Source: Emmonsiellopsis sp. PD_33
Taxonomy: Eukaryota; Ascomycota; Eurotiomycetes; Onygenales; Ajellomycetaceae
Direction of reading: 5' to 3'
DNA length: 64,000 nucleotides
NCBI GenBank assembly: GCA_032988165.1
Contig: JANTQF010000003.1
Location: 124,001 to 188,000, forward strand
The notes beneath the pieces are model-generated. The model ran no database searches and had not been told where the DNA came from. It worked only from the letters and a program-made list of their open reading frames with translations. Made by a program: the position numbers and the translations under genes. Every line of letters begins with the position of its first letter. The stretch's first letter is position 1. Below are positions 1-11,538 of this stretch, one piece after another.

Positions 1-47
1 TCTACCGTTCCCGATGTTTTCAATTTGTCCCGCCCAGAACCTCCCGC

Positions 48-1547
48 TTGATCTCCTTCCAGCCATCACCTTGTCACCGACAGGCCCTGCCAGCATCGGG
101 CTTTGAGATTATTGACCATTCCAGACTGGTCGAGGAGGAAACGCTTCCCGGATATTTTCCCGAGAAGTACTATCCTGTATCTCTTGGTCAGGTCCTCCAT
201 CAGCGATATCGCGTTGTCGGGAAACTGGGCTACGGAACAACATCTACTGTCTGGCTCGCCTATGATCAGGAGTAAGTTGGCGAGGCCTGGTCCGAATGAT
301 ACATCCATTTCTGTACCGTCCTAACTGTTCGTTACGGTTCAGGGAATCCAAGTATGCTGCTCTCAAGCTCTATGTCACAGGTTCTGAGAGAACCCAGGAA
401 CTGAGAGTATATGACCGTTTTGATTCAATTGAGACCGACCATCCAGGTAAACGCCTCATCCGACAGCTTCTAGGTTCATTTGAAATTCAAGGTCCCCATG
501 GCAGGCATCTCTGTCTCGTTCACGAACCACTGGGGATAAACCTTGATGAAGCTCTGGAATACTTCCCCCAGCGCAAATTCTCACTTGAAACCTTGAAGCC
601 ATCCCTTCGCCAGATCCTCGTGGCGGTGGATTTTCTCCATGCCCAAGCAGGTATCATACATACAGGTAGGCATGCGGTTGTTTCTCCCTTCCCGCACAAG
701 ACCTCCGTGCGTTAACAATTTGCATGGCAGACCTCCAAATAAAGAACCTTCTGCTTGGAGTGCGGGAGTCTGGCCTAAATATTTCCTGAGTTCGAAAATG
801 CCGAGTACACACGACCTATTCCTAGAAAACCCCTTAAGGACCGCCACATATACCTAACACGACGCATGCTCCCAAGTACGGGACTACCATTCCTCTGTGA
901 TTTTGGTGAAGCGCGATTTATTGATGAAGCTGGAACTCCTGGGGAAGACATCATGCCGGATGTCTATAAAGCACCCGAGGTCATGCTGCAGATGAAATGG
1001 GACTGCAAAGTTGATATTTGGAATATCGCAATGGTGGTACGTGCCGTTTCCATGAAAACACTCCTAATGCCGTTCGCTGATGTATTTATGATAGGTCTGG
1101 CATCTTGTTACCGGTGCACCATTGTTTAAGGGCCGAAGTGCGGATGGCACATTCCAAGACGATCGGGTTCACATGGCGGAGATCTCAGCGCTTATAGGAC
1201 CACCACCTGCAGCCTTTCTCAAGAGGTCCCCAATGTGTAAAGCGTTATGGGAAGATGATGGTATGTATATGAACTTATATATGCTCCCTTCGATCTGTAA
1301 AATTCCCAAAGGGCTGAGAAAATACTCATGCTTTTACTACCACTTACTAGGAACGTGGCGGAATGTTGTCCCAATACCCGACATATCGCTTGAACAGCTC
1401 GCTGCTGATATTACCGGTGAGGATACGGAAGGATTTCTACGGTTTTTCCGGCGTATGCTGCGCTGGCTTCCGGAAGAAAGGCCAACCTGTCAGGAGCTTG
1501 TATATGACCCTTGGTTGATGAAGGGGCTCGGTGACAAGCGGTCATAG
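48..1547 (+). CDS. SRPK-like serine/threonine protein kinase, frameshifted
   Basis: A protein kinase of the fungal SRPK-like group, which is often expanded in Eurotiomycetes. I read exons 48..271, 343..665, 731..1036, 1095..1260 and 1351..1547, all with GT..AG introns. Visible parts are the N-terminal EEETLPGYFPEKYYPV segment, the glycine loop KLGYGTTSTVW, the ATP lysine in AALKLY, the catalytic loop HTDLQIKN (Q in place of the usual K after DL), DFGEAR, and the APE-like APEVML. Exon 3 is broken: HTDLQIKNLLLG lies in one frame and EFENAEY..DFGEAR in another, with a TGA at 787-789 in the first and a TAA at 776-778 in the second. The space between is too short for an intron. One extra base near 784-787 would explain it, so this is either a recent pseudogene or a sequence error. 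The start at 48 gives the usual N-terminus. Confidence 0.8.
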
Positions 1548-3498
1548 TCTTTCTTTCTTTTCTTTCTTTGCCGTTTTACATTTTCCGTTACTTTTCTTTT
1601 CTTTTATGTATCTGGGTATGTAGCATCACATCATGGGAGGATGGGAGGGGGACGGACGGGGAGGGAGAGGCGAGGGTTATGGGGTCTATCTTCCCTGCCA
1701 TCTGCTGGACTTTTTGTATATAACTGAGAAGACTGATTGACCCCTTGCTCTGGCCTTTGGATTTTGAATCAGTCCATCTGCATTTGCATCCACTTCCACT
1801 TCCACATCCTGATCCAGTCAGAAAGTATCATATTCTTATCGATTCACCATCACGAAGATTCCCCCCTCTCCAGCCCACCAAAGATAACCATATGTATGTA
1901 CAAACTGACTCCTGTCCTAATTGAAGTAACACTGCCAGGAACCCTCTGCGCCTATAATAAAATGTTGTTCACATTTGTATAATTCTGTTTTCTTGCTTCT
2001 TAGCCTGGTGTGCTGGGTTAGGTTACTATTTATTTAGAAAGCTGGTTGAAAATATGGATGCCGAGAGTTATAATCAGGGGGTAAGGATTTGAGTGCAACA
2101 GACAAACATTATAGTGAACTCGAATAGTGACATACATAGAGTAAATGTAAGATGAAGTGGTAAGAGGTTTCTAGTGTTGGCTGCTAGTGATGCTGGATAT
2201 CAACCCCTGAAACCGACTCTCAGACCCTAACTACCTAACGCACACCTCAACCAGACTGTCCCGAACAAGACATCAGGACAAGAAGTAATGTTACTCAGCG
2301 TCTGATCTGCCCCTTTTTGTATCCATGCCAGAAAGCGGAATATTCTCCCGCGTCTTCCACGTGGAGGAGTGTGTATACTCCCGCGAGCCAGTCGGTGCAA
2401 GGAAACGGACTGGCCAGTGCGACGATAATGCTGCTGTTATTAATCTGTGACACAGGGATCAATCCGGAAGATAATAATACAGAGAATGCCGATCATTTTA
2501 GCAGCCATGTAACTAGTTAGGGGGTTTTATAATCTTTTATATCATCAGAGTTCATCTGGATAATAACATGGGGGTATGGTATGTGCCTGGAAATACCAAT
2601 ACACAGCGGCTGGATATAATACTAGCCTCCAAGACACGCCTGGAAAGCAGTCTGTTCCAGTTAAAGCAGCCCCGGGAAATAGGCGCGGACAGCCTGCTAT
2701 GTAACGGCGTGACGGTAATCTTTCCAGGGCGGTCTCCATCTGGGGAGGAAATCCAAGGTTTGCCGCATCCACGAATCCAAGAACCAGACATTGACATTGA
2801 CATTGACAACAAACAGACCGACTTGTAAATATTTACTTCTTCAATCCCGTCTCGTCTGCCAGGCTGATGCGCGCCGATCGATCTGCTCCACCCTCACCGT
2901 TCACGCCGTTTTCCAATCCACTCTGCCCAGCCTAAAAAAAGGAGACGCCAACACTGCATCTCTCGGCTCTGTCTGTCTATCTCCATCCTCCTCCGCCCGT
3001 GGGCTTGCTGCTGTTCAGTCTCCAGGCTGCTCTGTTCCTGCACTCGTTCGCTTCTGCTGTGTCTCTGCTCGCCATCGCCTCGCTCTCTGTGCCGTCGGGT
3101 GTCTGGGACGGTGTCTGCCGTGCGCCTTGGTGGACCATCTCCATCGCCAGCTGGACTCGCTGGTAACTACAGTATGGATACATTCCCCCGTCTTCTCTCC
3201 TGCAAGCCATCTCCTGTCTCCCTCCGCTGCGGATCGCTGCAATTGATGTCCTGGCTGACGCGGGTCCTTGTGCTCTGCAGCGGGTGTTGAGCCTCACGGC
3301 CAGACACAAATAAAATATCCTCCCAGCCCTGAGCGTGTCACCAACCCCCCCAAAGCCTGGATGTAATCAACCAACCGCCGTCCGAATCGACACGCCGGCC
3401 GCTGCTTTCGCTTCTACCCTGTCTCTTGGCTATAGCTATCTTTGTCTCCCTTTCTTTAATCCCTAATTCCTCCCCGCCCTTCCACCGCTCCTCCAGTC
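1548..3498. other. Intergenic region; promoter side of the DOCK gene
   Basis: No convincing gene. The first part, after the kinase stop, is T/CT-rich 3' flank. From about 2830 to 3498 the + strand is strongly pyrimidine-rich, as is common for the promoter and 5' leader of highly expressed fungal genes. A short tandem CATTGA-type repeat lies at about 2789-2806. The ORFs here are short and unrelated to any family I know. Confidence 0.5.
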
Positions 3499-6400
3499 AT
3501 GCCTTGGCGGCCTCTCCCCCGGATCGCCTTCGCCGTCGCCATCTATCCCTTCCAGCCTTCCTCCCCCGCAGACCTGCCCCTCGAGCTGGGCGACGAACTC
3601 TACATAATTGAACAGGGCGGTGTCAATGGCTCGTGGTATCGCGGTTATCTTGTCGCGCCCCCTTCGCTGCTTGCCGGCCTGACCAGCGTCAAGGGCCGCA
3701 CACTCGAAGCCCGCGTGTTTTCAGGAATCTTCCCCAAAAACTGCGTTGAAGTGCGCGAGGTCCTGGGCGATGCTGAGGGCGCAAAGGAGGGAAGCAGGAT
3801 CAGCACAGAGCTCATTTCTCGCAAAAATGCCGGGTCGAGAACGAGCTCCGCGTCGCCCGACGGCTCCTCTGTCATTGTCGACGGCAAGACGTTGTTCAAT
3901 GGCGTTGGCGACCACAAGGCCTCGCGCAAGATGTCCCAGATCACCATTATAAAACTAGAGCAGGACGGCGCGAGACAACCACGATCTGGGTCCCCTTCTT
4001 TGCCATTGACTCCCATATCCCTAGGTCCACGCGATCCCAATGCTGCGAAGCCGCCCGCCCCAGTCCCCATGCTAAAAATAGGCGACGAGACCCCTACTTC
4101 CGCTTCGGAGCCCCTCGTTGATGAGATTGCATCTTGTTTACGAGAGTGGCATTCAACAAATATCCATCAGTTGCTTCTGTCTCGGCAATACACCACCCTG
4201 GAGAACATGTCGAATATCGTTTTGGAATTGGACCTTGCCCGACGACAGCTACTACACAATGTCCTGACCGCCCAGGAGCTCGCAGCCTTGCGGGAAGAAA
4301 CAGTATGGAATCTCGTTCGGGGAAATAAAATGCTGAGCGGAGACGTCGTTGTGCGCGACCCGAAGCAACGAGGCCGCTTGCTTACCGGGGATGATTCTGC
4401 GACGGAACTGACTAAACTTCAGTCCGAAATGAGCATGCTTGAAAGCGGACCAACTGTCCAGGTCGATGCCGTTTCCCTGCATCACCTGCTCTTCGAGGTT
4501 AATACAATTTCCGGAGCCAATGCGGGATCGCTTACACTCGCTATAAGTTTGTGCTTGAAACCAGCCAGCGGGGATATCAAGCAACTTTCGGAGACTTACT
4601 CGTTGGATATTTCGGCTGCAGAGAACTTTGCAACTCTGGTCAACAGCACCAGGTTGAAGACTCTATTTACGGAGCTGAGTGCAACTGACATTGGAGAAGG
4701 ATCCAACTCAGATTCGAAACTTTACCTTATTGTTAGAGTTATGGGCTCTGATCCTCTTCGCGCCAATGCACCTCCCAAGACCCGCTCACCGACTTCTCGG
4801 GATGGTTCCCTGTCGAACAAGGTTGCTTCGGGCCTCAACAGCGCTGGAAAGGGGAGTTTGAAAGGTAGACGCAGTATGATGTGGGGGCCGAAATCAAGGG
4901 GCGGAGGACCCGTTGGCGAGCTTGGGAAAGAAAGTCCAACAACAACAACAACAAGACCTCTACCTCGATCGAGCGACTCTGTTACTGCGAAGCCTAGCAA
5001 ATCCGACTCGGTGAAAGAACCCACAGTGTCGAGGACTGTTGGTCTTGGTGCGCTGGAGATCGGTTCCGTCCTCAAACAAAATAAGGAGGTCGAGCAAGTT
5101 ATCAACATTTGGGCACCCTTAGGTGAAGACGATGAAGAGGAAGATTATAGTGAAGGCTTCGATGAGATTGTACGGACCCTCCTCTACAGCCCCACAGGAC
5201 GGTATGCGAGATCATATCGTGCCGCCAGACTACATACCCATCTCTACCCCTTCAGTTGCGCAGATGCTGAAACCCTCGTACGAAACAACCCAACCTCTCT
5301 CCACAACGTCACACAAACAAAAAGAATAGGATTCCCCGGAGCACCAACGAAGCCGAGATCTGATATCTACGTAACACTATCCCGTGCGATTATTTCGCAG
5401 GACGCATTGCTTTCTCATCCCATCAACGGCCAAGTTCCAGTCCCACAGATCACCGGGTTACGAAACCTCCAATTGACCCTAGAAGTCCGCAACACGGCAG
5501 GCGTGAGGCTTGAACATTGCATTCATCCTTCGTCTAATGGCCCTGGGCAAACTGCTTGGAGGACCACCGTTACCGAAAGAGGGTCGTCATGGAATCAGAC
5601 AATCCGATTGAATATCCCTGCGGATCAGGTTCCTGGTGCTCATCTTATCATGAGCGTTGCAGACGCCCCCGAGTTCCCATTTGCATTGAGTTGGATGCCC
5701 CTGTGGGACCAGCAAGCCTTTATCCGTGATGGCCCTCACTCTCTGTTATTGCATGCGTACGATAAATCGACTTCGAGTATCGAGAACGGACGTGGCGCCT
5801 ATCTCTCCCTTCCTTGGAGCGCGCTTGGGAAGAATGAATCTACCAAGGATGAAGCTGTCACTGGCCCTCTGGCCACTTTGGTTCTGGAAACAGACCTTTG
5901 TAGCACTGAGTACTCCCAGGATCATGTCATGCTGGGCCTTATCGGCTGGCGAGAACGTTCCCCTGCCCAGGTTCTGGAGCTACTGAAGAGAATTGTGTTT
6001 GTTCCGGAGATTGAAATTGTTAAGCAAATTCGGGACGTTTTCGATGCACTCTTTGGGATCATAGTGGAGAACGCTGGAAACGAGGAGTATGAGGATCTAG
6101 TCTTCAATGACTTGGTGACTGTACTGGGGATTGTCCATGACCGTCGATTTAATCTAGGCCCTTTGGTGGATCATTATGCTGAGAAGCAGTTCAACTTCCC
6201 CTTTGCTACTCCTTGCCTGATTCGAAGCTATTGCCGTCTCCTACAGGCAACACCCGACTCACAACAATCCCGCAACCTCCGCGCGGCCTTCAAAGTGGGC
6301 CGTCATCTATTGAAGTTCATTATCAACGCCCGAGAACAACAAAAGGCAAAGGAAGAAGGAATTGGTATTACAAATATTCAGTCAACCTTCAACCGAGACC

Positions 6401-9400
6401 TACACTTCATCTTCAAATCCGTCGAAGCCCTCATGCAAAATCCCGCCCCCATTCTCGTCGGCAGCAAGACCCTGGTCGTCCAACATTTCCACACCTGGCT
6501 ACCCGAACTGTCAAACGCGCTGACCAAGGAGGAAATCATCAACATTGCTCTAAGCTTCATGGATTCATGCAAGGATGTCAAGAGCATGCTCGTTCTATAT
6601 AAACTCGTCCTAATCCTAAATTACATCCGCCTCCCACTCTTCGACTCCCCGACGGAACGACAAACCCTCTTCGCCTCCTGCATCGGCTGGCTAGCCCCAT
6701 ACTGGGGACAGACGGATGACGTGACTGATCAGTATCGGGACCAGGTCCGACTCTGTTCCTCAATAGTGGCAGAACAGCTCAAACACCCAACGCCGGAAAT
6801 GTACTTGTATATGCCAAAGGCTGTAGCATCATACTGCGGCATTGTGGCTGATGGTGTTGACGAGTCGAATTGGTTGTCCATGCTCTTCAGCAAATCTTTC
6901 CCCTTCCAGCTAAAGCAGTCCAAGACCAAGCAGAAATTCGACGAGAGCCTCGTGGAACTTGCCGCGATCATCGCTGCGCTTGCGAAAATCCCGAACCCGA
7001 CCCCGCTATTGTTGAAGGAGGAGAGTCTTGCCTTGTTCCTGTCCCAAGCGCTCGAGACGCACAAGTCTGTTCTTAGCTGTGAAGCTTACCCGGCTACATG
7101 GCTAAGCTTGCACATCTACCATCATCGATCGACGATGAAGAGCTTGGAGTACCTATCCTCACTCCTGATAAATTCCTTCCTCCCGCCCCCGGACGACGCG
7201 GATAATTTCGACATGGAGTTGTGGAAATTGTTCTTCAACACGCTATTAAAACTCGTCTCGAGCGATGCTCTATCCCTAGAAACATTCCCTGAACAAAAGC
7301 GTCGCGCTGTGTGGAAGATTGCCGGCGACGTCCGTGAACACGGTGCGGATCTGTTGCGGCGGACATGGGAAGCTATCGGCTGGGACACCACTTCCGAGGA
7401 ACAGGATCGATACGGTTTAAAGAAGCTGGGTGGATATCAGGTGCAGTATGTGCCTAGTCTCGTGCCCCCGATTATCGAGCTCTGTCTTAGTGTGCACGAG
7501 GGTCTTCGACATGTTGCCGTGGGCATCTTGCAGACTATGATTGTTAGCGAGTGGCAGTTAAATGAGGATCTAACCATGGTCGAAGCGGAGATAATTTCGA
7601 GTTTAGATGTTTTGTTCAAGACGAAGAATATCAATGAGAGCGGGACGCAAAAGCTATTCATCAATGAGCTACTGGATCTCTTTGAAACTGGCTCCCCAAA
7701 CCCTGATGCGGAGCTACTCGTTGCGTTGAAGGAGCTTGTCGCTACTGTTGATGAGTTGCTGGATCTTCTGGTTGCTTCTCAAAACGGCAATATCACGGAG
7801 AGCTTAAACACATTGAAACTTATGGAGTTTATGAAAGATATGGAGAAGGAGGATATCTTCATTCGATACGTGCATGAGCTTGCCAGGGGCCAGGTTGCAG
7901 CTCGCAATTATACAGAGGCTGGTCTGGCCCTGCAGTTCCACGCTGATCTTTACGATTGGGATGTCTCAAAGCCCGTACCTGCGCTCAGCAACCCCGTTTT
8001 CCCCGAACAGACTTCATTTGAGCGGAAGGAAGCACTTTATTTTGAGATCATTCAGCATTTCGAGGATGGCAAGGCGTGGGCACATGCGCTGTCTTGTTAC
8101 CGCGAGCTGGCGGATTATTACGAGCATACTATTCTCGATTTCTCAAAACTATCACGAACGCAGGCTTCGATGGCTAAGATCTACGACGCGATTGTGAAAG
8201 ACGATAAGCAACCTCAGCGCTACTTCCGCGTTACGTACAAAGGCCTTGGATTCCCGACAACGCTGAGAGACAAGCAGTATATCTTTGAAGGGGCCCCGTC
8301 TGACCGGATGGCTACGTTTACCGATCGCATGCAGAAGCAATATCCAGCTGCGCAGATCATATCGTCCGACGAGATTGAGGATGTAGAGGGTCAGTTCTTG
8401 CGTATTTCGGCTGTCAGTGTACAGCGAGATATGAACCATCCTGTCTATCAACGGTCCAAGGTCCCTCAGTCCGTGAGAGAACACCTCTTGACGTCTGTGC
8501 CATCGCAATTTTCTGTCACGTCGAAACGGCATACTAGTGGGAACAATGTCAAGGAGCAATGGGTTTCGAAAAAGATGTTTACTACCGCAGAGCCGTTCCC
8601 GAATATCCTTCGAAGAAGCGAGATTGTAGCTACGGAGGAACTCACTTTAACCCCACTCCAGACAGCTATTGAAAGGACTTGGCGCAAAACTCAGGAACTG
8701 CTGATACTCGAGAAACGAGCCTCGTCTGGGGATGACACCAGTCTAAGTGGTCTGACAGAAGTGCTCACCCAACTCCTTGACCTCGATTCGCCGTCGTCAA
8801 CCTGCGTTGCCCTCTACCGAGAGTTCCTGATAGACGAAGCTCGCGCCGAAATGAACAACTTGGACGAATATGAAGAACATGAACATGAAATTCCCCGCCC
8901 TGTCGATCCCCTAAACAACGCTCTCGCTGTCTCCCTAATCGACCACGCCCTGGCCATGAAACGCTGCCTAGCCCTCTACAGCCGCCCGGCCTACCAGGCC
9001 ACCCAAGCGGAACTAACCCGCCGCTTCGAAGCCGCCTTCGCCCCGGAAATTTCTTCGCTTGCCCCCGTCTTCAACGTGCCCCCAGCCCAAGAACTGCCCA
9101 GTCTCCTCAGTAGCCGCTCCGAGCCATTAATCAACGGCGCCGCCTCAAGCCGTCCCATCCCCATTAGCCCGCAAAACCGGCCCATAAGTCCTGAGCAGGA
9201 ACTGATCCGCTCCGCCCGCCATGACACAGCAGGAACCAACGCCAAACAATCGCACGAGAAATCCTTCAGCACGCACCGCATCAGCCTAAACCCGTTCAAA
9301 CGCTCCAACCATGCCGCTAGCAGCTCCAACGCAACCATCACCCCCGCAACGATAAGCGAGTCGAGACGCCAATCCGAGGCAAAACTGAACGGCCAGAGCT

Positions 9401-10110
9401 CGCGTCCCTCCACGGCGAAAACCGACGGGACCGAAGCCGTCTCCATCGCGCCTAGCCGTTCCGCTAGCAAACGATCGCGTAAGCGCGGCGACTCCAACTC
9501 GAAGCGGAGGAGTTGGTTTGGCGGTGGCGGCGGGAATGACTCGAAGCACAATCTCGTGTCCTCCGCGCCAGCCACGTCGACTGAGGATATCCGCACGACG
9601 CAGGCGCGGATCACGGAGCGTGCAAGGTCTTCGAGGTCGCATGATGGACGGAATGGGAATGCAAATGGAAACGGAAAAGCGTCCGCGGATAAAAACGGCC
9701 CCACCACCATAACTACCACCGCAACCACGGCAGCCGCGAAAATTGTTCAGATCACCAGGACCAAGTCCGTGGGTCATGGACATGCGAATAACAATGCTAA
9801 CGGCAATGGCAATACCAGCACCAGCCGCCCCGTCACCTCCGAACGGCTCAATACCGCCACCAGCAACACAACCAACCCAAATTCAGCCAGCAAAAATACA
9901 ATATATAATGGCAACCAGGCAATGCAGAATGCCACTATCACGAGTGGCGCTAGTGCTGGCGATCCCAGTGCTGCGACTGCTAATAGTAGTCATGGCGTGG
10001 GCGGCATGCGAGACTCGGTGATGAAGCGGATTAGCATGTTGAAGGTCGGGAGGAAGACGAGTCGGATTAATGTTCGTGAAGGATTTGGGGGAACCTTGAA
10101 GGAGGAATAA
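3499..10110 (+). CDS. DOCK-family guanine nucleotide exchange factor (SH3, DHR-1, DHR-2)
   Basis: Single-exon 2,203-aa protein, the usual size for fungal dedicator-of-cytokinesis proteins (yeast Dck1 type). These activate Rho/Rac-type GTPases and act in polarity, the actin cytoskeleton and stress signalling. The N-terminus carries an SH3 domain (about residues 8-75: AIYPF, ELGDELYII, SWYRGYL, GIFPKNCVEV). A C2-like DHR-1 starts near residue 618 (RSDIYVTLSRAI) and runs to about 815. DHR-2 spans about 1445-1860, with the typical RYVHELARGQ, AWAHALSCYRELADYYE, YFRVTYKGLGFP and IDHALAMKRCLALY stretches. The last 300 residues are a basic, Ser/Asn/Thr-rich low-complexity tail. The ATG at 3499 sits directly before the SH3 domain and follows a CT-rich leader. 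There is no sign of an intron in 6.6 kb. Confidence 0.95.
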   Translation: MPWRPLPRIAFAVAIYPFQPSSPADLPLELGDELYIIEQGGVNGSWYRGYLVAPPSLLAGLTSVKGRTLEARVFSGIFPKNCVEVREVLGDAEGAKEGSRISTELISRKNAGSRTSSASPDGSSVIVDGKTLFNGVGDHKASRKMSQITIIKLEQDGARQPRSGSPSLPLTPISLGPRDPNAAKPPAPVPMLKIGDETPTSASEPLVDEIASCLREWHSTNIHQLLLSRQYTTLENMSNIVLELDLARRQLLHNVLTAQELAALREETVWNLVRGNKMLSGDVVVRDPKQRGRLLTGDDSATELTKLQSEMSMLESGPTVQVDAVSLHHLLFEVNTISGANAGSLTLAISLCLKPASGDIKQLSETYSLDISAAENFATLVNSTRLKTLFTELSATDIGEGSNSDSKLYLIVRVMGSDPLRANAPPKTRSPTSRDGSLSNKVASGLNSAGKGSLKGRRSMMWGPKSRGGGPVGELGKESPTTTTTRPLPRSSDSVTAKPSKSDSVKEPTVSRTVGLGALEIGSVLKQNKEVEQVINIWAPLGEDDEEEDYSEGFDEIVRTLLYSPTGRYARSYRAARLHTHLYPFSCADAETLVRNNPTSLHNVTQTKRIGFPGAPTKPRSDIYVTLSRAIISQDALLSHPINGQVPVPQITGLRNLQLTLEVRNTAGVRLEHCIHPSSNGPGQTAWRTTVTERGSSWNQTIRLNIPADQVPGAHLIMSVADAPEFPFALSWMPLWDQQAFIRDGPHSLLLHAYDKSTSSIENGRGAYLSLPWSALGKNESTKDEAVTGPLATLVLETDLCSTEYSQDHVMLGLIGWRERSPAQVLELLKRIVFVPEIEIVKQIRDVFDALFGIIVENAGNEEYEDLVFNDLVTVLGIVHDRRFNLGPLVDHYAEKQFNFPFATPCLIRSYCRLLQATPDSQQSRNLRAAFKVGRHLLKFIINAREQQKAKEEGIGITNIQSTFNRDLHFIFKSVEALMQNPAPILVGSKTLVVQHFHTWLPELSNALTKEEIINIALSFMDSCKDVKSMLVLYKLVLILNYIRLPLFDSPTERQTLFASCIGWLAPYWGQTDDVTDQYRDQVRLCSSIVAEQLKHPTPEMYLYMPKAVASYCGIVADGVDESNWLSMLFSKSFPFQLKQSKTKQKFDESLVELAAIIAALAKIPNPTPLLLKEESLALFLSQALETHKSVLSCEAYPATWLSLHIYHHRSTMKSLEYLSSLLINSFLPPPDDADNFDMELWKLFFNTLLKLVSSDALSLETFPEQKRRAVWKIAGDVREHGADLLRRTWEAIGWDTTSEEQDRYGLKKLGGYQVQYVPSLVPPIIELCLSVHEGLRHVAVGILQTMIVSEWQLNEDLTMVEAEIISSLDVLFKTKNINESGTQKLFINELLDLFETGSPNPDAELLVALKELVATVDELLDLLVASQNGNITESLNTLKLMEFMKDMEKEDIFIRYVHELARGQVAARNYTEAGLALQFHADLYDWDVSKPVPALSNPVFPEQTSFERKEALYFEIIQHFEDGKAWAHALSCYRELADYYEHTILDFSKLSRTQASMAKIYDAIVKDDKQPQRYFRVTYKGLGFPTTLRDKQYIFEGAPSDRMATFTDRMQKQYPAAQIISSDEIEDVEGQFLRISAVSVQRDMNHPVYQRSKVPQSVREHLLTSVPSQFSVTSKRHTSGNNVKEQWVSKKMFTTAEPFPNILRRSEIVATEELTLTPLQTAIERTWRKTQELLILEKRASSGDDTSLSGLTEVLTQLLDLDSPSSTCVALYREFLIDEARAEMNNLDEYEEHEHEIPRPVDPLNNALAVSLIDHALAMKRCLALYSRPAYQATQAELTRRFEAAFAPEISSLAPVFNVPPAQELPSLLSSRSEPLINGAASSRPIPISPQNRPISPEQELIRSARHDTAGTNAKQSHEKSFSTHRISLNPFKRSNHAASSSNATITPATISESRRQSEAKLNGQSSRPSTAKTDGTEAVSIAPSRSASKRSRKRGDSNSKRRSWFGGGGGNDSKHNLVSSAPATSTEDIRTTQARITERARSSRSHDGRNGNANGNGKASADKNGPTTITTTATTAAAKIVQITRTKSVGHGHANNNANGNGNTSTSRPVTSERLNTATSNTTNPNSASKNTIYNGNQAMQNATITSGASAGDPSAATANSSHGVGGMRDSVMKRISMLKVGRKTSRINVREGFGGTLKEE

Positions 10111-11538
10111 TAGCCAGTTGCATTCGTGTTCGTGTAGTTGGTAGGCTAGCAGGCTGGTTGGTTTGTTGTTAGTTGGTTAGATTTCGGGATTTGTATATGA
10201 TGGGATCGGATGGGGTGGGATGGCTTTTTCTTTCTAGATTTCCGTCTGATTTTTTTGTTTTATCTTTTCTTTTGGTTTCGGTTTTCTTCCTTCTTTTCTT
10301 CCCCCTTCCTATCTTCGTTACTTCGCCACTTGTCTATTCTCCCTTCTTCTTTACTTACCTCTTCCTTATCTGGACAAAGACGTCACGAAAAACGCTTCGA
10401 CGTGACGCGACGAGCGCTCTCCCTCTTTTTCTTTCCCCCTCCCTCTGCCTTTTGCATTCGTACATACCCCTTTCCAATTTTCTTTGTTGATTTAGGATTC
10501 CCCTTCTCTTCTACTTTTCCCTTCTTTCCCCTTCATAAACAACCACCTGAGCAATCAGGCCAACGGAACGGCCTTATGATGAGAACCACGCTGGACGACG
10601 GCCCCAATTGGCTTCGCTCCTTTCATTTCATTTTCTTTTTTATATTATCTATTCCCTGTCCCTCCTCCTTCCTCTATCATAGAGGAAGGGCGAGCGAGTC
10701 CTTTATTCTTCTTTTCTTTTCTTTTCTAATAAATGTTTCAATCTCGCTCTTACGCATACATGCTTGCTCTTGCTTCGCCTTTTTTTTTTCCTTGCTGTTT
10801 ATTATCCATTATATATCCCATTTCGTTTTTTTCCTATTTTGGTTTTTTTTTTTCCTGTTGTTTATGCTATATATCTTGCTTGTATTAAGTTGGATTTTTC
10901 CTTTTCATTTTGTATTTATTCTTTTTGCTAAGTGAGTGATATACTCAATATACACACAGGGGTTTAAATGACATGCAGGATGCGTGAGTGTATATATCTA
11001 GATTGGATCAATATGTAGCGTCTGTTTAGTTAGAGGGCAGGTGTGAGAGTCCCTCCTGGCAGTTTGAACCTAAATGTAAGAAGTAGAAAACCCCTCCGTC
11101 TTAAAACTAGTAGAGTTCGTCTTTGTTGTTTCCGACTTCCGAATCTTGTTTGTTCTGTGTTGTTTTTTCCGCGGTTATTATTGTGGCTGTTTGAAAAAGA
11201 GTTAGGGGTGGATGGAATTAGGAAAATAGATTCTTTGATGAGCGGGGTCCATATGTATGCTTGAGATGAGAAATTTTTATCGGAACCAATACAAAATATG
11301 AAGTAGGACATTGTAAGTTATGTATATATGCATATATAAAAGGAAAGAGGTGAGATTGAAGCAAGTCAAAGATATGTACGGCTCAAGCATGCCAAAAATA
11401 AAAGGAAAACTCGAAAAGAAAAATATACAAGCAGACACACCTCAGTAGATCAAAAATTAAGTTATATATGCCAAATAAATCCAAACCACACCAGTGCAAA
11501 AAAAGAATACCACACACCACGAATGTGTGCAGCACACC
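10111..11538. other. Convergent intergenic region, pyrimidine-rich
   Basis: 3' flanks of the DOCK gene (+) and the hexosaminidase gene (-). Very T- and CT-rich from about 10200 to 10930, which creates a 241-codon low-complexity open frame (10210-10935) that I do not take as a gene. It contains a perfect 10-bp hairpin at 10667-10689 and a 7-bp inverted repeat (CGTCACG at 10381 and CGTGACG at 10401). Confidence 0.5.
10667..10689. repeat. Perfect 10-bp inverted repeat with 3-base loop
   Basis: CCTTCCTCTA (10667-10676) is followed by TCA and then TAGAGGAAGG (10680-10689), its exact reverse complement. It lies about 560 bases after the DOCK stop codon in the convergent 3' region. An RNA hairpin in a 3' UTR or a termination structure are possible roles; none is shown. 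Confidence 0.7.

Noticed and set aside
8991..9783. Long minus-strand frames (245 and 165 codons)
   Set aside because: Antisense shadows of the low-complexity tail of the DOCK gene.
10210..10935. 241-codon open frame (+)
   Set aside because: Low-complexity Phe/Ser/Leu translation of a T/CT-rich 3' flank; no domain and no coding-like codon use.
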